Source of the DNA: Methanococcoides seepicolus
GTDB taxonomy: Archaea > Halobacteriota > Methanosarcinia > Methanosarcinales > Methanosarcinaceae
Length of the DNA stretch: 41,982 bases
Assembly (NCBI RefSeq): GCF_023684405.1
Contig: NZ_JAGSOI010000016.1
Coordinates: forward strand, 1 to 41,982
Reading direction: 5' to 3'
The notes beneath the pieces are model-generated. The model had not been told where the DNA came from. It did no database searches and saw only the letters and a program-made list of their open reading frames with translations. Position numbers and translations under genes: made by a program. Of the stretch, positions 1 to 7,594 are shown piece by piece; the first letter of the stretch is position 1; each line of letters begins with the position of its first letter.

Positions 1-2
1 AG

Positions 3-140
3 TTCATTATCGATATTGATCATATGCGGGATTTAATACATGAGAAATTTATGGAGTGCTCATCAAAAATTAGCTTTGCAAAGAGATGGATTGAAAAGTT
101 TCTTAGTGAAAAACAGAAGTCCAAAATGTTGGGTGTTTGA
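3..140 (+). CDS. C-terminal end of an unidentified gene (5' part outside window)
   Basis: An open frame enters from the left edge and runs 45 codons to a TGA at 138-140. The tail is basic and probably helical, with many Lys and Glu and no Cys pairs or membrane segment. The visible residues are too few to name a family. It could be the end of a transposase or another mobile-element gene, but nothing seen proves that. The 257 bases after it hold no gene, only a perfect palindrome at 211-231. Confidence 0.4.
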   Translation, partial: FIIDIDHMRDLIHEKFMECSSKISFAKRWIEKFLSEKQKSKMLGV

Positions 141-210
141 CTATAATACCCCTCGCACAATCATTCGGGGATATAGGATACACAAAAAAATCGAACCCTC
201 AAAATAAGCA

Positions 211-231
211 GAAAGTTTACCGTAAACTTTC
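211..231. promoter_or_regulatory. Perfect palindrome, candidate operator or hairpin
   Basis: The arms are GAAAGTTTAC (211-220) and GTAAACTTTC (222-231), exact reverse complements around one C. A one-base loop would be strained in RNA, so a protein-binding dyad is the more natural reading. It lies 167 bases upstream of the cohesin-type gene and 71 bases after the truncated upstream gene. No T-run follows directly, which argues against a simple terminator. Confidence 0.45.
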
Positions 232-397
232 AATGATCCTATTGTTCGGAGTATTTCGGCTAATTTTCAAGCAATAATTTTTGCTCTACTAAATAAAAAA
301 AGCATATCCTTTTAACTTTTTTATAAACTCTTTATTTGAAACGTACCAAAATGATTTTATTTAGGGTCGATTATTATATTGTAATCCAAATGCTCAA

Positions 398-1102
398 ATG
401 AGTATATATGGTTATAAATCGACGAGTTCTAAAATCGGAGGGTTATCCATCAAACTCATTACAATAATTACTATATTTTTACTTCTGCTTGTTTTTGGTT
501 GTTTCAATTCAACTGCAACAGAAGTAACACTTGAACCATCAACTCAAATGCTTACAACTGGTGAAAGTTTCACAGTAGATGTCTTTGTATCACCTGATAC
601 TGCAATTGCAGGATTACAGTTCGATCTCGAGTTCGATAGCTCAAAAATGCAGGTAGACAGCGTATCTGAAGGCATGTTCTTTAGCCAGAATGGAGCTTTA
701 ACATTTTTCAACGCCGGAAGCATAGACAACAATGCAGGAACACTTTCAGGTGTTTACAGTTTGATAATGGGTTCTCCAGGCATCTTAGAACCTGAGTCAG
801 TTGCAAGCATCACAATAAGTGTAAAGGAGCAGGCAACAGGCACATCAACAATTAGTCTGAAAAATGTGATCATAAGTGACTCATTAGGATCTGCCATAGA
901 AGCTTTGATCATAAATACGACTCTGACTATTAATGAAGCCCATGTAGCTACATACAATCCGTACGATGAAAATAAGAACTGTATGATCGATATTGGTGAA
1001 GTGAGTGCGGCAATCGATGACTACCGTTTACAGGGTTCAACATCGATTGCAGATGTCAGTGAACTGATAGATCTGTATCGTACAGGTAAGCCATATTGTT
1101 AA
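398..1102 (+). CDS. Secreted cohesin-domain protein with C-terminal dockerin-like EF-hand module
   Basis: This is a 234-residue surface or secreted protein. Residues about 19-40 form a hydrophobic export segment ending near a lipobox-like V-F-G-C. Residues about 42-178 look like a cohesin-type beta-sandwich, starting with V-T-L-E-P-S and an A-G-L-Q-F-D-L-E-F-D strand pair as in cellulosomal cohesins and related methanogen surface proteins. Residues about 188-234 resemble the methanogen dockerin-like module, with an EF-hand loop (D-E-N-K-N-C-M-I-D) followed by a second, degenerate helix-loop. In known systems, cohesin binds dockerin in a calcium-dependent way. Having both on one chain suggests self-association or attachment to a larger surface scaffold; that is inference. 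No clear ribosome binding site precedes the ATG, so the start is less certain. Confidence 0.7.
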   Translation: MSIYGYKSTSSKIGGLSIKLITIITIFLLLLVFGCFNSTATEVTLEPSTQMLTTGESFTVDVFVSPDTAIAGLQFDLEFDSSKMQVDSVSEGMFFSQNGALTFFNAGSIDNNAGTLSGVYSLIMGSPGILEPESVASITISVKEQATGTSTISLKNVIISDSLGSAIEALIINTTLTINEAHVATYNPYDENKNCMIDIGEVSAAIDDYRLQGSTSIADVSELIDLYRTGKPYC

Positions 1103-1267
1103 GAAGTAGTTGAGAGTGATTATCTCTCAACCTCTATTTTTCTAAATATCTTGGATTCTTTAACTAATGCTAATGATCATTTTATGAATCTTATTCCATA
1201 TTAGCGTACAGCTGAATCCCGCTGACATACGACCAGTCCATTATTGCTGATGGTGAGGAATACGAAC

Positions 1268-1870
1268 ATGAAAGACGAGATGAAATGGGATATTGATGTT
1301 TCAATATTGACTAATAAGTTCATTATGAAAGAACTGCTAAAAGTCCTGGGAATTGCAACTTTCTTCACAGTTGGCATCGTGCTTTTGATAACGCTTCCTT
1401 CTGTTCTCCGTGGTGACCTTCATTCCAACAGCAGTAATGCGAGAGATATGAAGTATGCCTTGATCTTGATAGGATCGATGTTCTTGCTAACGGCGCTGTT
1501 CATATTCGCATACTATGGGAATAATTACATGCTTTCCTACAAGATGGACAATAAGAGTGTAATGACCATCACCAGAACAGAACAACGCAGCAGGAACAGT
1601 AAGTTGAACTTCCTGTTGGTGATCGTCGGGATCCTTGCCCGAAATCTCACAGCAGCAGGTGCAGGTTTTCTTGCACATTCCGGTCAGGACCAGAATCTGA
1701 AATGGAAAAGTATTAAAAAGGCTACATTCTACCCTGCAAGCAGCACCATTACGTTTTCAGCCGGATACGGTGAAAAGAGTATCGTGTTCTGTACAAAGGA
1801 AAATTACGGTAGTGTATCCGGGTTTGTAAGGGTGATGTATAATGGATCCTGCCAGATCAGAGAGGAATGA
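1268..1870 (+). CDS. Two-pass membrane protein with possible PH-like C-terminal domain
   Basis: This is a 200-residue protein of unknown function. The ATG at 1268 was chosen because GGTGAGG sits nine bases upstream; an in-frame TTG at 1244 would add eight residues. Two hydrophobic segments span about 24-47 and 62-83, with a short polar loop between them. A third, weaker hydrophobic stretch is at about 113-135. The last 60 residues are beta-rich, with a W-K-S-I-K-K-A start and alternating hydrophobics, a pattern seen in bacterial PH-like domains of membrane proteins. That resemblance is weak. It stands alone between the cohesin gene and a convergent J-domain gene. Confidence 0.6.
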   Translation: MKDEMKWDIDVSILTNKFIMKELLKVLGIATFFTVGIVLLITLPSVLRGDLHSNSSNARDMKYALILIGSMFLLTALFIFAYYGNNYMLSYKMDNKSVMTITRTEQRSRNSKLNFLLVIVGILARNLTAAGAGFLAHSGQDQNLKWKSIKKATFYPASSTITFSAGYGEKSIVFCTKENYGSVSGFVRVMYNGSCQIREE

Positions 1871-1893
1871 AAAGTAAGAGGTCTGAAGGGAGC

Positions 1894-2436
1894 TTATGTC
1901 AATTCTCTCTTCAATACCTTATGTGCAATATTTAGCTGCTTGAATTTCTCAGTGTCACCAGTTGGCTTATCTGGATGCAATTCTTTTGCCATTTCCTTGT
2001 ATTTTTTATTAATAACCTCAAAATCGGTCTCATCATGAGCACATTCGAAAAACTCTCGTGCCTCTTTGCGCTTATCATGAACATCTTTATCTTCTTTGAA
2101 CTCTAAAATAAAGTCGGACAGTGGTTTTTCCCCGGAAATAACCCTATTTGCTTCGATCTCAATTACCTTGGATAGGATATGAAGATTTTCTACATATTTA
2201 TTTTGTAGGCCATGGGTGTAATGCATTCGATGTCCATCCTGGTACCAGGTTGCAGAAGCATGAGTTTTTTTCATCGCTAGACGTTCAAGAGGGACATCAA
2301 TATCATTTTCATTAACACCTACCCTTCTTAAAGCCGTAATAATATTATTCTTGAATTGCATAGCTCTTCGATTACCAGCGTTCTTAACAATTACTGGGTC
2401 AATTTCATGTCCTTTTATTTTTATCATTTGATTCAC
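1894..2436 (-). CDS. Protein with C-terminal J domain (DnaJ-like)
   Basis: This is a 180-residue protein if it starts at the GTG; an ATG three codons in is equally possible because both lie close to a weak GAGTGA. The last 60 residues form a J domain: an E-A-R-E-F-F helix, a K-K-Y-K-E-M-A-K-E-L helix, the H-P-D tripeptide at 154-156, then a K-F-K-Q-L-N-I-A-H helix. The first 110 residues are not a known chaperone module and may give client specificity. The HPD loop is the contact that stimulates Hsp70 ATPase in known J proteins. No dnaK or grpE is nearby, so this is an orphan co-chaperone or a specialised J-domain protein. Confidence 0.75.
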   Translation of the reverse strand: MNQMIKIKGHEIDPVIVKNAGNRRAMQFKNNIITALRRVGVNENDIDVPLERLAMKKTHASATWYQDGHRMHYTHGLQNKYVENLHILSKVIEIEANRVISGEKPLSDFILEFKEDKDVHDKRKEAREFFECAHDETDFEVINKKYKEMAKELHPDKPTGDTEKFKQLNIAHKVLKRELT

Positions 2437-2775
2437 TCATTTTCGTTTTTGAAGACTTCGTTAGTACTATGCTCCTTTATATAAAAATATGCATTTTCTG
2501 AAACAACTTTCTTCCTCATCCATGTTGAAATTGCGAAAAAACATGAGCATTGCAGTCATAATTTAATGGAGTGGCAAATACCTGTGAAGTCAGGGCAGTC
2601 TTCTTCTGTCAGGTTGGTTATCAAATTCACCTGATTGATCTCACACGGGACGTTTCCATCACAAATGGGTGTCTGAAGGTCAACTCCCATTTCATAGATC
2701 CTTAAGTCTGAAATGCTTTCCTGACTTAGCATTATGTTTCAGGTAAAGCAACGCTAATAGTATTAATTAACAAAT
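2437..2775. other. 339-base gap, AT-rich, one weak short ORF
   Basis: This gap separates the J-domain gene from the zinc-ribbon gene. The only coding candidate is the 58-codon minus-strand frame at 2556-2732. The rest is AT-rich with no repeat, tRNA or strong hairpin that I could see. The J-domain gene's promoter should lie at about 2440-2500, where AT-rich stretches occur, but no single TATA box stands out. Confidence 0.4.
2556..2732 (-). CDS. Small Cys-containing ORF, possible gene remnant
   Basis: This is a 58-codon frame with four Cys residues (24, 30, 46 and 53) and an acidic, Asn-rich composition, resembling the tail of an exported protein. It has an ATG but no clear ribosome binding site and no signal sequence. 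It may be a small gene downstream of the zinc-ribbon gene, a decayed end of a surface protein, or chance. No family is recognised. Confidence 0.22.
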   Translation of the reverse strand: MLSQESISDLRIYEMGVDLQTPICDGNVPCEINQVNLITNLTEEDCPDFTGICHSIKL

Positions 2776-3051
2776 TCACTCCCATCTCTTTAATTTTGGA
2801 ATATTCTGTTGGCTCAGTTCCTTTGCTTCTTCCAAAGACATAACTCCCTCTTTATCTATTGCTTTTGAAGTTTGCTCGATCATTTCTTCCAGAGTAATAT
2901 CAGGTTGTGTGAACTTCCCATTCTGGTAGCAATAGAGACAATATTCATCACTCTTTGTCCCGTCGGCATTAGCTCCAAAATCTTCGTCTTTCCCCAAAGG
3001 CATTCCACAGCTCTGGCAGAAAACCATACCTTCAAATTCTTTCATATCCAT
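2776..3051 (-). CDS. Small zinc-ribbon protein
   Basis: This is a 91-residue cytoplasmic protein. Residues about 12-42 form a treble Cys zinc ribbon: C-Q-S-C-G-M-P-L near 12-19 and C-L-Y-C-Y-Q-N-G near 38-45. The C-terminal half is helical and acidic. The pattern matches the putative zinc-ribbon family found widely in methanogens and clostridia; its role is unknown. GGGG occurs just upstream of the start, and a second in-frame ATG lies two codons in. It lies 33 bases beyond the restored end of the OLD nuclease gene and in the same direction, so it may be co-transcribed with the defence remnants. Confidence 0.75.
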   Translation of the reverse strand: MDMKEFEGMVFCQSCGMPLGKDEDFGANADGTKSDEYCLYCYQNGKFTQPDITLEEMIEQTSKAIDKEGVMSLEEAKELSQQNIPKLKRWE

Positions 3052-3084
3052 GTTTTAACCCCACTCTTTCCTTAATTTCCTGTT

Positions 3085-4948
3085 TCATTCTGTTCCCGCC
3101 TCTAAGTGCTTAACTACTTTTTCAACAGCTGATTTTAACAAGGGAAATTTGTTATTAAGTCCTGCCTCACTAGGATTAAAATCGTCTGCAATCTTTGTTT
3201 TCATACTTTCTGAAAACTTCTCATAATCAGCTCCATTTACATTTTTCTGCAAGGTATATTTTGATTTGATTCAGAAATGGCTTTGTTTCATCCAAAGAAA
3301 ATGTGTTCGATTCTTTTTCAAAGTCTAAATTATATTGTTCTTTAAATTTACTTTCGACAAATGCTTTCCCCATAAGATCTTCGATAGTTCCCCCAGTTAC
3401 AATCTGAGATTCTAAATCTTTTAGGCTTAGAACATTTGTGTCTGTGAAATTGCTACCGATTTTTATTATTTTGTCTCTATTCTTTTTACCGGATTCATCA
3501 TCATCTAGAATAACTAGTGGGGATATATCTTCATAATTTAGCTTGCTTGCTATAGAAACAATATTATCACCATGACCATTAGTTATAAGAATTGTTTCTT
3601 TGACTTTTAATTTAGCTAGTGTTTTTTCAATTATTTTTTTATCAGATTGCCCCTCAACTAAGAGTTTGTATGGACTAAGAAAATCTTTGTATACGTTGAT
3701 GCCAAATGCTTCTTGTAATACTTCATCGTCGAAAACACTAGATTCTCCACTTATCTGCTGGTGAATGGTGTTTTTCGCATTGTCTTTTTTTATTATAAAG
3801 TTTCTTTCTTTGTTCTTTTTGTCAATCATAAAACAAGAGTGCGTTGCCAAGAATACATAATTATTTTCTCCAATTTTCAATAACTCTTTCCTTATGTCCC
3901 TGATTCCCGATGGATGAATGTGATTTTCAGGTTCATCTATAAGGATGAGTCTATTCTTCATATCTAAGCTGTGATGTTGAATAGATAAAGACAGTATTAA
4001 GGAGGCAAATTGGTGAAAACCTTGACTTCTTGAATTCATATTGAAGAATTTATTTTCGTTGGCTTTTCCTTTATCTTTAATATGAACATTACACAGGAGT
4101 GTTTCAGAAATCTCTATATCAATTTCGATTTCATGTTTCCAAACATTACCAAAATATTTCGTTGCATCTTTTGATAGAGTTGATTGCAAACCTCTGCGAA
4201 GTGAGTGGTTATTAATAATTTCTTCAATTTTTGCTTTTATTTCCTCGTTAGTTTTGTATTCACTTAATACAAAAATGTTTTTCAGAGGGATGTTTGTTAA
4301 AGGATTATCCTTAAAAGTTTGGAGGTTGATTGGCTCAGTTATTAAGTATTCTTTTTCCGGTTTCCAGAAAGAAACCTTATTTTTATATTCTTTAATTGTT
4401 TCTTCAAGTAAATCTATAAGTATTTCATGTAGTTTATCTACATCTAATATCTCAAATGCTGTCAGTTCTTCTGAATTTAATTCACTTACATGTTTGATTT
4501 TATATTCTCCTGTAGGAAGGAAGAAATAACAATAATCGTTCAATTTATTATCTTCCCAACTTACCGTATATGCTTCTTTAAAATGAGATTCACCTCGTGT
4601 TAAATATACATTCTTTGTTATGGTTTGTATTTTTAATAACTTTAGAAAGGCATTAGATTCAACTATTTTCTTTTTTAACACGGATAAATATGCTTTATCA
4701 TTCTCAAATTCAAATTCAAAATAAATATCAACATATTCCTCTTTATCATTATTTTGATTATTTAAATCAAGAAAATTAAATTCTTCTTCTGGCGTTTCTA
4801 TAAAAGACATTGCCTGCAATATATTGCTTTTACCAACTTCGTTAATACCGACAAACATTGAAGTATAACTATTTCCATGTTTTTTTACTTCAAAATTTAA
4901 ATGAGAAATTGATTTGAAATTGCAGATTTTTATTTGTTTTAATAACAT
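3085..4948 (-). pseudogene. OLD-family ATPase/TOPRIM nuclease, frameshifted near its 3' end
   Basis: The uninterrupted frame (3227-4948) gives 573 residues. It has an ABC-type ATPase with Walker A G-I-N-E-V-G-K-S at 34-41, a signature-like S-R-S-Q-G, Walker B L-I-L-I-D-E-P-E with D338/E339, and a C-terminal TOPRIM with the glutamate at 432 (L-V-E-G-Q-S-D) and D-D-D-E at 482-485. OLD-family proteins are nucleases of phage defence, for example the GajA type. The frame ends after L-A-E-K at a run of five T on the plus strand (3242-3246). Removing one base lets it continue 52 residues in the next frame to a TGA at 3085, giving 620 residues. The gene is AT-rich relative to the housekeeping part. 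It may be a true frameshift, a sequencing error, or a gene that tolerates truncation. Confidence 0.75.
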
Positions 4949-4960
4949 GTTCCATACCTT

Positions 4961-5227
4961 TTATAGACCGAACTCTTCAAGAAATAGTTCCATTTTTGCT
5001 TCAACTTCTGCAAGCTCTTGTTTGATGTTTGCGATGTTCTCTTTGACTGCATCCATATCAACAGGCTCTTCCTCTTCAAATGTGTCCACGTATCTTGGGA
5101 TGTTTAAGTTGTATTCGTTTTCCTTGATTTCATCCAGTGATGCATCATGCGCAAACTTGTCAATGTCTTCATACTTCTCATAGGCATCAACAATTCTCTG
5201 GATGTCCTCTTCCCTTAGTACATACAA
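4961..5227 (-). pseudogene. hsdM: C-terminal remnant of type I restriction methylase HsdM
   Basis: About 88 codons match the extreme C-terminus of type I N6-adenine methylases: an L-R-E-E-D-I-Q-R-I-V helix, then E-Y-N-L-N-I-P-R-Y-V, then a long acidic helix. The whole N-terminus, the SAM-binding domain and the N-P-P-Y/F motif are missing. The frame is open only 11 codons further upstream, to a TAA, and that part does not look like HsdM. The likely start is a TTG, but translation is doubtful. It lies 12 bases upstream of the OLD gene in the same direction, so the OLD gene was probably once embedded in a type I restriction operon whose hsdM, hsdS and hsdR are now lost here. Confidence 0.8.
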
Positions 5228-5392
5228 ATTACCACATTGCCTTCTAACAGTTTATGCTTATTTTTGTACTAATACAAAAAAAACTAACTCCCAATAACTA
5301 TTCTTTCCTCTATACTCAACTTTATATTTCATCACAAAATTAAACTTAGCATTGACTTTCTTGAATAAATAATGTATGATATACAAAAATCA

Positions 5393-5413
5393 GCTAATTA
5401 GCCTTATATTAGA
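5393..5413 (+). promoter_or_regulatory. Candidate promoter with overlapping palindrome
   Basis: A perfect 10-base palindrome GCTAATTAGC (5393-5402) directly abuts a TATA-like CTTATATTAG (5403-5412). Transcription would start about 25 bases downstream, leaving a short leader that carries AAGGGGG before the ATG at 5449. A protein on the palindrome would block TFB/TBP access, so this could be an operator for the redox pair. This is inferred from position only. Confidence 0.4.
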
Positions 5414-5448
5414 TGAATTATAATTTGTATATAATAAGGGGGTACTTT

Positions 5449-5904
5449 ATGCAAAGATCAAATTTAGTTGTAGCAGCAGTAGCTGTAGTGGTTCTATTTT
5501 GTCTTGTGGGAGTAGGTCTTGTTTATGCCAGTTACTCTCAGCAGGAGGACAATCTGCAGTTGAGGTCAAATTTTAATGTCTCTCAAGCCGTAGAAATCAC
5601 GATGAACGATTCGGTTGCATCCGATTACATGTCACGTTACTTCAAAGAACCTGATTGGAGGCTAACCAGGACAACCTTTGTCCAGGAAACACCTTACGAC
5701 CAGAATGGCACTGCTATGCAGGCAAACAATATTTGGAAAGTTGAGATCATGGAACGCAGTTGCGCTTGCCAGAAGATAAGCGATCTGTATGTTTTGGAAG
5801 GTTATGTCTCGGCAGACACCGGTGAAGTGCTGGAAATATCAAAACAGAAGGTTTCAGAGAGAGAATATGAAAAACAGACATGTGCTACGACAGTATGCCA
5901 CTAA
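5449..5904 (+). CDS. Membrane-anchored extracytoplasmic protein with Cys pairs, partner of CcdA-like protein
   Basis: This is 151 residues from the ATG at 5449, which has AAGGGGG just upstream; a further in-frame ATG at 5413 lacks one. Residues 6-27 are a single membrane anchor, followed by an exported domain of about 120 residues. The domain has a pattern loosely like PepSY repeats: W-K-V-E-I, a hydrophobic strand, then D-T-G-E-V-L-E-I. Four Cys lie outside the membrane: 105 and 107 (C-A-C) and 145 and 150. It overlaps the next gene by 38 bases, so the two are almost certainly co-expressed. It may be a redox client or electron acceptor of the CcdA-like transporter. No named family was recognised with confidence. 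Confidence 0.7.
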   Translation: MQRSNLVVAAVAVVVLFCLVGVGLVYASYSQQEDNLQLRSNFNVSQAVEITMNDSVASDYMSRYFKEPDWRLTRTTFVQETPYDQNGTAMQANNIWKVEIMERSCACQKISDLYVLEGYVSADTGEVLEISKQKVSEREYEKQTCATTVCH

Positions 5905-6988
5905 ATCGATATTGCCCTTATTGATACTTCTGCTTGTCATTTCAAGCATGTTCTCTGCTTCGGCAGCCCGATCAGACGAAGTGATGGTTGAATATTTCTA
6001 CGAGGATGGCTGCCTGAAATGCCAGCAAACATCCCCTGTCATAGATTCGGTGATCGGCAGGCTTGAAAGCATCAATTACACAAGTCACAACGTAGCGACC
6101 TCCTACAGTATCATGAAAGGATACGGAGTATACACTGTTCCCGCTATTGTCATAAACAAGAGTACGGTTATCGCCTATTCCGATTACGATGGGGATGATA
6201 TATTACTTGAAAGCCTTCTGGTAGAAGCTATTGAGAACGCACCGGCAATTCCTGCCAATGGTACTTTACCCTTAGCCAAAAATGTTGATGGAAGCGTTAC
6301 TTCCTTTGAACTCTCACCGTTAATTGTACTGATCACAGGCCTGCTCGCCGGTTTCAATCCCTGCCTTCTCGCGGTGATGGCATTCCTGGCTTCGGTCACG
6401 ATATCCTCCAACGGTGGAAAGAAAGAAATGCTGGTGGTCATCGGTGGTTTCTGCGCTGGTATATTCACCACTTACATGATATTCGGAATAAGTTTCCTGA
6501 AAGCCGTCACTATCTTCCCCGGATCAAGGGATTCCATCACATTGTTCATGACGGTGTTGATAGGGGTACTCGGTATCTGGCACATCTATGACGCATACCA
6601 CCTCAAGCGTCACTCAAGATCGACCTTCAAAACACCGGGTTCAATAGTATCTTTTATGGACAGCATACACGGGAAGAATGCTCTTGCTCTATCGTTCTTC
6701 GCAGGCGGTTTATTCTCATTGGTCAAAGCTCCCTGTGTAGGTGCCGTTTATCTTTCTATACTGGACATGTTAATAGCAAGGACAAATCTGCTGGAGGGAG
6801 CTGTATATCTCTTCCTCTACAATTTCGGAGTCGTGCTTCCGGTGTTAGGACTTGGTGTATTTCTGGCGTTCGGGATGAGTCCTGAAACTGTAATGCAATT
6901 CAGGGAGAAGAGACGGTCTGGGATAAGGTTCGTTACAGGTGTCGTATTGTTATTACTTGCACTGCTGTTGTATTTCAATGTTATCTGA
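5867..6988 (+). CDS. Thioredoxin-domain/CcdA-like transmembrane thiol-disulfide transporter
   Basis: This is 373 residues from the ATG at 5867, preceded by AGAGAGAG and inside the end of the upstream gene. Residues 14-34 are a signal or anchor. Residues 38-130 are a thioredoxin-like fold with C-L-K-C at 49-52 and a cis-proline in T-V-P-A at about 90-93. Residues 150-373 hold about six membrane helices with the CcdA/DsbD cysteines: G-F-N-P-C (C166) and, later, V-K-A-P-C. In known CcdA/DsbD systems such Cys pairs carry reducing equivalents across the membrane for cytochrome c maturation or disulfide reduction. Here the thioredoxin module is fused at the N-terminus, outside the cell. The specific client is unknown; the upstream Cys-rich protein is the obvious candidate. 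Confidence 0.85.
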   Translation: MKNRHVLRQYATKSILPLLILLLVISSMFSASAARSDEVMVEYFYEDGCLKCQQTSPVIDSVIGRLESINYTSHNVATSYSIMKGYGVYTVPAIVINKSTVIAYSDYDGDDILLESLLVEAIENAPAIPANGTLPLAKNVDGSVTSFELSPLIVLITGLLAGFNPCLLAVMAFLASVTISSNGGKKEMLVVIGGFCAGIFTTYMIFGISFLKAVTIFPGSRDSITLFMTVLIGVLGIWHIYDAYHLKRHSRSTFKTPGSIVSFMDSIHGKNALALSFFAGGLFSLVKAPCVGAVYLSILDMLIARTNLLEGAVYLFLYNFGVVLPVLGLGVFLAFGMSPETVMQFREKRRSGIRFVTGVVLLLLALLLYFNVI

Positions 6989-7138
6989 AAAGGGTTGGAG
7001 GTAGTTAGGTCTGCTGGACCTATCTTCAACCGTTTGTTTTCTTCTCTAAGATGATGGCTTAGTTCCCTTACTTTGACCAATATAAACTCCAAATTTTATT
7101 TATACAATTATGCTTTCTATTACTGCATGGAGGACTAC

Positions 7139-7465
7139 ATGAAAAAAGCGATCTTCAGGGACCTGTTCATCTTTGCGCTTGCACTGATCGTGGCAGTACA
7201 ATTCTGGGAAAACAACCTTTTGCTAACCTTTCTGATATTATCGATATATGGCATACGTGAATATTTCTGGTCTGAGAAAGGGGATAATATTGTATTTGTA
7301 TCCGGTGTCATCATTGGATGTAGTGCAGAGTTCATCGGCACTTATCTCGGGGTCTGGACATACGCTGCTGCTTTTTTCTTTAACATCCCACTCTGGCTTC
7401 CGTTTGCCTGGGGTCTGGTGTCAGTTATTATTATCAGGGTATCCCGTCCATTTGTTGGGGAATGA
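7139..7465 (+). CDS. Small multipass membrane protein
   Basis: This is 108 residues from the ATG at 7139; GGAGGA at 7129-7134 decides this start over the in-frame ATG at 7127. It has about four hydrophobic segments: 8-22, 27-39, 51-70 and 76-100. A conserved-looking G-V-W-T-Y-A motif is followed by N-I-P-L-W-L-P-F-A-W-G, an aromatic-rich loop-helix. The same kind of motif is seen in small uncharacterised membrane proteins of archaea and bacteria, but I cannot name the family. A TATA-like TTTATTTATA lies at about 7096-7105. The gene stands alone. Confidence 0.65.
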   Translation: MKKAIFRDLFIFALALIVAVQFWENNLLLTFLILSIYGIREYFWSEKGDNIVFVSGVIIGCSAEFIGTYLGVWTYAAAFFFNIPLWLPFAWGLVSVIIIRVSRPFVGE

Positions 7466-7536
7466 TGTCCAGGGAGTTGTCCATTGTTCAATTGGAATGC
7501 TTATAATAAAAGTACCATTGGCATCAACCATTGAGT

Positions 7537-7556
7537 AACTATTTAAAAAAATAGTT
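7537..7556. promoter_or_regulatory. Inverted repeat over the TATA region of the GyrI-like gene
   Basis: The arms AACTATTT (7537-7544) and AAATAGTT (7549-7556) are exact complements around AAAA. The centre is also the best TATA-like element, about 25 bases before a plausible start site near 7570. The ATG at 7595 follows with GAGGTG upstream. A repressor or activator dyad is possible. The AT-rich base composition makes chance more likely than for a mixed sequence. Confidence 0.35.
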
Positions 7557-7594
7557 GCAAGTAATATTGTGCAATGATATTGTGAGGTGTTGAA

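Noticed and set aside
159-175. Possible hairpin using GGGG/CCCC near the end of the first gene (about 150-172)
   Set aside because: Only four pairs close a 13-base loop, and no T-run follows, so it is too weak to call a terminator.
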